Assembly (NCBI GenBank): GCA_964574215.1
Contig: CAZNLR010000026.1
Span: forward strand, 4,669 to 68,668
DNA: 64,000 bases
Direction of reading: 5' to 3'
Source: GCA-2725625 sp964574215
GTDB taxonomy: Bacteria; Pseudomonadota; Alphaproteobacteria; Rhodospirillales; UBA2165
Shown here: positions 59,202-64,000 of the stretch, one piece after another
Numbering within the stretch: position 1 is the stretch's first letter
Layout of the letters: every line of letters starts with the position of its first letter
The notes under the pieces: model-generated
What the model was told of the DNA's origin: nothing
Databases searched by the model: none
Seen by the model: only the letters and a program-made list of their open reading frames with translations
Translations under genes and position numbers: made by a program

Positions 59202-59241
59202 GAATATTGCTAGATGAATCCGATTGGCTATTTTTCAAATA

Positions 59242-59336
59242 ATCCCCCCACCTCATTCCTCCCCCGCAAGGGGGGAGGAGGTATTACCGATTCAATTCCC
59301 TCCCCCCACCGCGGGGGAGGGTTAGGGTGGGGGGAT
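59242..59336. repeat. C-rich/G-rich palindromic interspersed repeat, copy 2
   Basis: Begins ATCCCCCCACCTCATTCC and ends with the approximate reverse complement (GGTTAGGGTGGGGGGAT); an inner CCCCCGCAAGGGGG hairpin lies close to the left end. It shares design and terminal sequence with copy 1 at 11127-11214. It lies between nosL and nosY, in an otherwise tight operon, without disrupting a reading frame. Confidence 0.8.
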
Positions 59337-59375
59337 GCCTGCCCTGTAGAATTTGGTGTTAGGTAACGTAGCACC

Positions 59376-60203
59376 ATGAAACATTTGTGGCATACAGCTA
59401 ATCTCGATTTTACCGAATCCATCCGGTCCCGGTGGTTTTTGGTTTATGTGCTGGTATTCGGTGTGTCGATGATCTTGATGTTGATGTCGGGACTGACCGA
59501 GTCGCGGGTTCTGGGTTTCGCCGGACTTTCCCGAACGCTGATTACCTATATCCAATTATGTATGGCGGTTTTGCCGGTGTTCATCATGTTGACCACGGTC
59601 CGGTCCGTCGCCGGCGACCGTGAAGCCGGCGTGTTCGAATATTTGCTGTCCCTTCCTGTAACACTTTCCGCCTGGTACTGGGGTAAGTTTTTGGGCCGAT
59701 TTACGGTCGTGTTCCTGCCGGTTTTTCTGGCCATGGCGGCGGCGGCGATCTGGGCCCTTCTGGCCGGACATGATGTGCCGTGGGTAGAGTTTGTTTTCGC
59801 AATTTTGATGCTGCTGTCTCTCGCCTGGTGCTTTCTTGGTGTCGGCATGTTGATTTCGACCCTCACCCGGTCGCCCGATGTGGCCCAGGGCGCGGCCTTT
59901 GTTGTCTGGCTGGCGCTATTGCTGTTTTTAGATTTGATCCTGTTGGGCGCTTTGGTTAAAGAGCAGGCGCCGCCGGCCTTGGTCGTCGGGGTCGCGCTAA
60001 TCAATCCGATGCAGGTCTTCAGAACCGCCACCATGGTATTGTTTGATCCGCAACTGGTCCTGTTGGGCCCCGCCGCGCATATCATACTGGACGCCTTTGG
60101 CCGGGCGGGATTTCTGGTTTACGGTTTCCTCTACCCCATAGTGGTCGGGTGTTTGTCAGCCGTCCTCGGATTCCTCATTTTCAGGCGAGGCGATCTGCCA
60201 TGA
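59376..60203 (+). CDS. nosY: NosY, ABC permease
   Basis: Membrane protein of 275 aa with six hydrophobic segments (around residues 20-42, 55-80, 100-120, 135-160, 170-190 and 240-262). Typical NosY opening with SIRSRWFLVYVLVFGVSM; it also has GDREAGVFEYLLSLPVTLS, the coupling helix region that contacts NosF. With NosF and NosD it moves the cofactor-precursor for CuZ. The ribosome site is weak (AGG at 10 nt), with a repeat in the leader, so its expression may be lower than that of nosFL. It overlaps the next cytochrome gene by 4 nt. Confidence 0.92.
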   Translation: MKHLWHTANLDFTESIRSRWFLVYVLVFGVSMILMLMSGLTESRVLGFAGLSRTLITYIQLCMAVLPVFIMLTTVRSVAGDREAGVFEYLLSLPVTLSAWYWGKFLGRFTVVFLPVFLAMAAAAIWALLAGHDVPWVEFVFAILMLLSLAWCFLGVGMLISTLTRSPDVAQGAAFVVWLALLLFLDLILLGALVKEQAPPALVVGVALINPMQVFRTATMVLFDPQLVLLGPAAHIILDAFGRAGFLVYGFLYPIVVGCLSAVLGFLIFRRGDLP

Positions 60204-60838
60204 TCGCGCGGCTCTTTGGTATCGCCCTGTTGCTGGTCATTTCGCCATTATCTGCCGCCGATTTGGAAAACGGGGAGGAAATCTACGAGGTGTGCGCCGG
60301 GTGTCATGGACCGTTCGGGCAAGGCGGCGGGGGTGGCGTCTATCCTCGGTTGGCAGGCATGGATGAGGAATATCTCGCCGATCAACTGGAGGCCTTCAAA
60401 AGCAGAAAGCGCGAAAATATACCCATGCTGCCTTATGCCACGGAGCGGGAGTTGCCGGAGGAGGATATCGAGGATGTCTCCGCCTATCTCATGTCCATCA
60501 AGCTGGCAACCCAGTTACCTCAAACCGACAAAGTGATTGACGGATTGGAGAGGTTAAAACAGGCAAAAATGGTGCTGAATATTCCGCTTGAAAAGGGGAG
60601 CATAAAAAAAGGGGAGGCGTTTTATCAATCCGCCTGCGTTAAATGCCATGGAAAATCGGGAGAGGGCAACGCGCGTGGCCCGCTTATAGCCGGTCAGCAC
60701 ATCAAATATATGTCCAAGCAGATCGAACTCTATATCTCGAAAGAACGGCGGCATGTTCAAGCCGAAAAATTATTCGTGAAACCGGGCGCTGAACTCCTGC
60801 AGGACCTTTACGCTTATCTGTCTATTCTCGACGACTGA
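60200..60838 (+). CDS. Diheme cytochrome c (nos cluster, 3)
   Basis: Periplasmic c-type cytochrome of 212 aa from ATG 60200, which overlaps nosY by 4 nt (ATGA). Signal peptide residues 1-20 (ending ISPLSAA). CxxCH sites CAGCHGPFGQGGGGG near 34-48 and CVKCHGKSGEGNARG near 147-161. Met candidates in ENIPMLPYAT. It closes the nos operon; three diheme cytochromes in one cluster is unusual. The gene converges with the COQ10-like gene and overlaps it by 17 nt. Confidence 0.9.
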   Translation: MIARLFGIALLLVISPLSAADLENGEEIYEVCAGCHGPFGQGGGGGVYPRLAGMDEEYLADQLEAFKSRKRENIPMLPYATERELPEEDIEDVSAYLMSIKLATQLPQTDKVIDGLERLKQAKMVLNIPLEKGSIKKGEAFYQSACVKCHGKSGEGNARGPLIAGQHIKYMSKQIELYISKERRHVQAEKLFVKPGAELLQDLYAYLSILDD

Positions 60839-61262
60839 AGCGCCGTGCCGCTTCTTTGATGAAAGCATCGACAATGCTTTCCTCCGTACCGGCCCCGAAC
60901 AATTCCGCCAATTTTCCAAAAACGCGCGATTTGAAACGGGTATCCGATTCAAAGTCGACCCGGCAGTTATTTTGTTCCGAGAGGCTGATACGCCAGGTGA
61001 TTTCCAGCCGCTCGAAGGGACCGTCGGTGGAAACGATTTCAATGCGTTCATGGGCAAAAAAAGTCGCTTGACTGATGAAGCGAACACGGGCGGGGCCGAG
61101 GCGAAAGACATTGTCGACTTTCATCCGGGCGCCGTCACGCTCCAAAATTCGGGTCGCCTGGCAGAGGGGCAGGAAATTCGGATAGGATTCAATATCGGCG
61201 GCGATTTGGAAAAGTTGTTTTTGCGTATATCCCGGCGCCGGCCGGCTGGCGGCGACTTTCAT
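60822..61262 (-). CDS. COQ10/RatA-family START-fold protein
   Basis: A 146-aa START-domain (polyketide cyclase 2) protein like yeast COQ10 and bacterial RatA. The pattern YTQKQLFQIAADIESYPNFL near residues 12-31 and the closing LAELFGAGTEESIVDAFIKE are typical. The family binds hydrophobic ligands such as ubiquinone, or in other contexts acts as a toxin on ribosomes; the gene lies 10 nt after a UbiA-type prenyltransferase gene on the same strand, which favours a quinone-related role. Its 3' end overlaps the convergent cytochrome c gene by 17 nt. Confidence 0.87.
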   Translation of the reverse strand: MKVAASRPAPGYTQKQLFQIAADIESYPNFLPLCQATRILERDGARMKVDNVFRLGPARVRFISQATFFAHERIEIVSTDGPFERLEITWRISLSEQNNCRVDFESDTRFKSRVFGKLAELFGAGTEESIVDAFIKEAARRFSRRE

Positions 61263-61272
61263 TATTTTAATC

Positions 61273-62229
61273 CTACGCGGCCTGCCAGACGATCAGGGCA
61301 ATTAACCATACACTCCCGAGAGCATGGGTTCTGAGGGTGTTTTCAATGCTCACTTGCAACGCGGTGCGGTCTCGCCGGGCTGCCAAAATACCGAGGGACG
61401 CTTTGTAGGCATTCGCCATCAACAAAACCGGTAATGCAAATCCCCACCAGGGAAGGATGCCTTGCCAACTTAAATAAGCGGATATCATAAAGGCGGCGAC
61501 GTTCAACAGTAAATAAATCCCCCGGGTTCCGCCAAGTCCAGTACGAACCACCCACGTCCGACGGCCGACCGATTCATCTGCATTTGCATCGGGAACTTCA
61601 TTGATCAGAAGTATGGCCATGACCCACATGCAAACGGGCAAGGCCACCAAAAAAGCCTCGGTTGTAATATTTCCGGTCTGAAGCCAGGCCGCGCCGACGA
61701 CGGGCAAAATACCAAAATTTATACCGATAACGACTTCACCGAGTCCCCGGGCACTGAGCCGGAGAACAGGTAAAGAATAGCCGATGCCCAAGATGATACC
61801 GATCAGTCCGAAACAGATAACGGCAGGACCTTTGAGGAGGGTTAACACCAGACCGGCAACAACGCCGACACTCAGAAGAACAACCGCCCAACGGGCCATT
61901 TGTGATCGGCTGAGGACACCGTTTTGGATAATCCGCGAGCCGCCGGAATAGGGAAAAATCCGATCCGTATTCACAGCGTCATTTCCCGTTAAATCATCGA
62001 ACACGTCGTTGGTGACGTTGGAGCCCGCATGCACCAATAAGGTCGCCATCACGGCGAGCAAGCAGGCAACTAAATCGAAGTTTCCCGCTTCCAAATATCC
62101 CAAGCTGCTGCCGATCAAAACAGGCATTCCAGAGGCCTGGAAAAAACGCGGACGAGTCGCCCGGAAATATCTTTTGACAATTCTTCCGGCTGAATTTCCG
62201 CCAAAAGCTGTGGCGGTTGGTTCAAGCAT
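61273..62229 (-). CDS. UbiA-family prenyltransferase (quinone biosynthesis type)
   Basis: Integral membrane prenyltransferase of 318 aa, ATG 62229 after AGGA. The two Asp-rich motifs are NDVFDDLTGND near residues 74-84 and NEVPDANAD near 213-221, which bind the Mg-prenyl-diphosphate. About eight hydrophobic helices. The gap between motifs and the start of the sequence are closer to MenA (dihydroxynaphthoate prenyltransferase) than to UbiA proper, although the family assignment is not certain. It is followed by the COQ10-like gene in an operon. Confidence 0.85.
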   Translation of the reverse strand: MLEPTATAFGGNSAGRIVKRYFRATRPRFFQASGMPVLIGSSLGYLEAGNFDLVACLLAVMATLLVHAGSNVTNDVFDDLTGNDAVNTDRIFPYSGGSRIIQNGVLSRSQMARWAVVLLSVGVVAGLVLTLLKGPAVICFGLIGIILGIGYSLPVLRLSARGLGEVVIGINFGILPVVGAAWLQTGNITTEAFLVALPVCMWVMAILLINEVPDANADESVGRRTWVVRTGLGGTRGIYLLLNVAAFMISAYLSWQGILPWWGFALPVLLMANAYKASLGILAARRDRTALQVSIENTLRTHALGSVWLIALIVWQAA

Positions 62230-62401
62230 GGTCGGGCATTCCTGTTGCAAAATCAGATTATTTACTCATCACATATGTAACGGTTTCTGTCCACCTGTGT
62301 GTGACGTTGTGAATAGCCCGGTAGGTATTTGGCGAAGCATTCTTGACTTGAGTGAACCGGAAGGCTTACGGTTTTAGTGCGAAATATTTGGGGGATTGTT
62401 G

Positions 62402-63862
62402 GTGACGCGCTGTCTGGCTTTTGCGTTTTTTAGCCTGTTTTTTCTGGTTCTGGCTGATCGCCCGGCCGAGGGTGCCAGCCTGAACGATGATGTTGTACTC
62501 CGGAATGGTGATATTCACGCGGGGACCGTTGCCCAGGAAGTTTTCGGATTGGAAACCGCCTATGGTCGGGTCGAAATACCTTACGGCTTAATTGCTCGGA
62601 TATTTTTCGGGGGCAAAAAGCTGCGGATGGACCGGCTGGTGACAATTTTCGGTGAACGGTTCACAGGTAAGATCCGCGAACGAGAGCTGTTTGTGCTCAG
62701 GGATGTGCTGGGGCCGTCGCTGCCCGTGTCCGTCGACGATATCGCCCGCATCGAGTTTGCTCCGCGCAAATTGCGACCAAATTTAGCTGCCACAAAACAA
62801 ATGGTGCTGTTTACGAACGGCGACCGGTTCAAAGTGCAGTTTCTGACCGGTGACATTATGATCAAAACCAGTGACGGTTTAAAACTGCTTCCTATTGGCG
62901 ACATAGCTGCCCTGGATTTCGACGCCAATGAAGAAGGCGACCTGATCAGAGTCCAGGTGCGCCTAAACAAGGACCGGGAAATTTACATCGGCGCCATGCT
63001 CAACACATCACTTAATTTGCGTAATCATTATGGCCAGGCCGTGAGTACGCGTTTGGGCTTGATAGAGAGCGTCGTCTTCAATCAATTGGTCACGTTTAAT
63101 CCAGCGATACCTTCTGCCGGTAAAAATGGGAAATTCATCCAGGACCGCTTCGATGACGATACAACAGGTCCACTAATGATCGCGTTGCCGACTGGATCTT
63201 ACCGGAGGGGCGACCTGCAAGGTACCGGGGACAGTGACGAGAAACCCACTCATACCGTGCGCCTTTCCAAACCCTTCGCCATTGGTATGCATCCGGTAAC
63301 CTTCGAAGAGTATGATCGTTTCAGCGAGGAGTTCGGCCGCGCTAGGCCTGCGGACGAAGGTTGGGGACGAGGACGCCGACCCGTGATCAACGTCTCCTGG
63401 GAGGATGCCGTCGCTTATGCCAAATGGTTGAGCCGGAAGACGGGTTATACCTATCGCCTGCCTACCGACAGTGAATGGGAATTCGCTGCTCGGGCCGGTG
63501 GCCAAACCCGCTATTTCTGGGGCGACAAACCGGGAAGGCTGATGGCTAATTGTTCGCAATGTGGCAGCTTATGGGATGGAGAAAAAACCGCACCGGTGGG
63601 AAAATTTCCCCCTAACCCATTTGGCCTCTACGATATGGCGGGGAATGTTTGGGAATGGATGGAAGATTGCTACCACGACAAACTGTCCGGCTTTCCCACC
63701 GACGGCAGCGCCCTGCAGAAGAAAGGGTGTGGTAAAAGAGTCATTCGCGGCGGCGCCTGGAGCTTCCCGCCTAAGGAAATGCGTTCCGCCAACCGCTGGC
63801 GCGACTTCCCCACCAGACGCAGCGATGACACCGGATTCAGACTGGTGCGGGAACTGGAATAG
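62402..63862 (+). CDS. FGE-sulfatase-fold protein with N-terminal NGD-repeat domain
   Basis: Exported protein of 486 aa; GTG 62402 follows GGGGGA and a signal peptide covers residues 1-24 (ending RPAEGAS). Residues 30-215 hold four similar units, beginning VVLRNGDIHAGTVAQE, DRLVTIFGERFTGKIRER, MVLFTNGDRFKVQFLTG and VRLNKDREIYIGAMLN. Each has the pattern NGD/GE-x3-G-x-V, suggesting a repeated small beta unit. The C-terminal FGE/SUMF1-type domain (about 260-486) shows MHPVTFEEYDRFSEE, NVSWEDAVAYAKWLS and NVWEWMEDCYHD. The two Cys of true formylglycine-generating enzymes are missing (RGGAWSFPPKEMRSANRWRD), so it is not a classic FGE; NirV of denitrifiers is a similar cysteine-less or divergent relative. 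Confidence 0.82.
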   Translation: MTRCLAFAFFSLFFLVLADRPAEGASLNDDVVLRNGDIHAGTVAQEVFGLETAYGRVEIPYGLIARIFFGGKKLRMDRLVTIFGERFTGKIRERELFVLRDVLGPSLPVSVDDIARIEFAPRKLRPNLAATKQMVLFTNGDRFKVQFLTGDIMIKTSDGLKLLPIGDIAALDFDANEEGDLIRVQVRLNKDREIYIGAMLNTSLNLRNHYGQAVSTRLGLIESVVFNQLVTFNPAIPSAGKNGKFIQDRFDDDTTGPLMIALPTGSYRRGDLQGTGDSDEKPTHTVRLSKPFAIGMHPVTFEEYDRFSEEFGRARPADEGWGRGRRPVINVSWEDAVAYAKWLSRKTGYTYRLPTDSEWEFAARAGGQTRYFWGDKPGRLMANCSQCGSLWDGEKTAPVGKFPPNPFGLYDMAGNVWEWMEDCYHDKLSGFPTDGSALQKKGCGKRVIRGGAWSFPPKEMRSANRWRDFPTRRSDDTGFRLVRELE

Positions 63863-63876
63863 TGAAATTAGAAAGA

Positions 63877-63966
<90 letters not shown>

Positions 63967-64000
63967 ACATAAGAAAATCAATCACTTAGCGAGCATGAAT

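Noticed and set aside
62402..63862. Genuine formylglycine-generating enzyme
   Set aside because: The two catalytic Cys are absent from the RGGAWSF... region and no sulfatase gene is near.

Overview
The window reads as chromosomal DNA of a motile, facultatively anaerobic proteobacterium, most likely an alphaproteobacterium of the Rhodospirillales type. That placement is inferred from gene style (Che operon with CheD and STAS, COQ10-like and UbiA proteins, FIST regulator, GC-rich codon use, many GTG/TTG starts) and not from a marker gene. Nearly all DNA is coding. The clear compositional exception is an AT-rich island at about 22.2-24.5 kb.

Layout. (1) 1-3.4 kb: a sugar-type ABC importer (ATPase cut by the window edge, permease, binding protein) closed by a good terminator. 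(2) 3.5-12.8 kb: a catabolic set with a lone molybdopterin hydroxylase large subunit, a gentisate-dioxygenase-like cupin, a HyuA/HyuB hydantoinase/carboxylase pair and an acyl-CoA ligase. (3) 13.1-16.2 kb: a FIST sensor and a PAS-SpoIIE phosphatase bracketed by inverted 28-bp repeats. (4) 16.4-21.0 kb, minus strand: a complete four-subunit ATP-dependent benzoyl-CoA reductase of the short-subunit (Bzd-like) type plus a small Cys-rich protein. (5) 21.4-26.9 kb: an orphan MlaF-like ATPase, a two-gene AAA ATPase + TOPRIM cassette that looks like a defence system, and a second lone molybdopterin subunit. (6) 27.0-30.0 kb: polysaccharide deacetylase and two glycosyltransferases; then a MarR regulator. 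(7) 30.7-39.3 kb, minus strand: a nine-gene chemosensory operon (STAS, CheY, CheA, CheW, MCP, CheR, CheD, CheB, HPt-pseudoreceiver). (8) 39.5-46.3 kb: an acyl-CoA degradation set (SDRs, acyl-CoA dehydrogenase, Ltp-type thiolase-like protein with DUF35 partner, CocE-like hydrolase). (9) 46.6-49.0 kb: a putative DNA-binding methyltransferase-like protein and a MetF-family reductase. (10) 49.0-60.8 kb: a nitrous oxide reductase cluster with Sec-type (clade II) NosZ, three diheme cytochromes c, a NosB-like protein, and NosD, G, H, F, L, Y, with a divergent SCO protein. (11) 60.8-64 kb: COQ10-like and UbiA-like proteins, an FGE-sulfatase-fold protein and tRNA-Ser(UGA).

Together the genes suggest a cell that takes up and degrades aromatic or heterocyclic acids as CoA thioesters, including under anoxia via benzoyl-CoA reductase. 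It can respire N2O (an FNR-type box lies before nosZ) and steers by a dedicated chemosensory pathway. The strongest candidate for an under-described system is the AT-rich ATPase/TOPRIM pair (22350-24302). Its Walker B glutamate appears to be replaced by asparagine. Secondary candidates are the repeat-flanked FIST/SpoIIE pair, the methyltransferase-like regulator with twin GGGA-N4-TCCC palindromes, and the four-module protein fused to an FGE-fold domain that lacks its cysteines.
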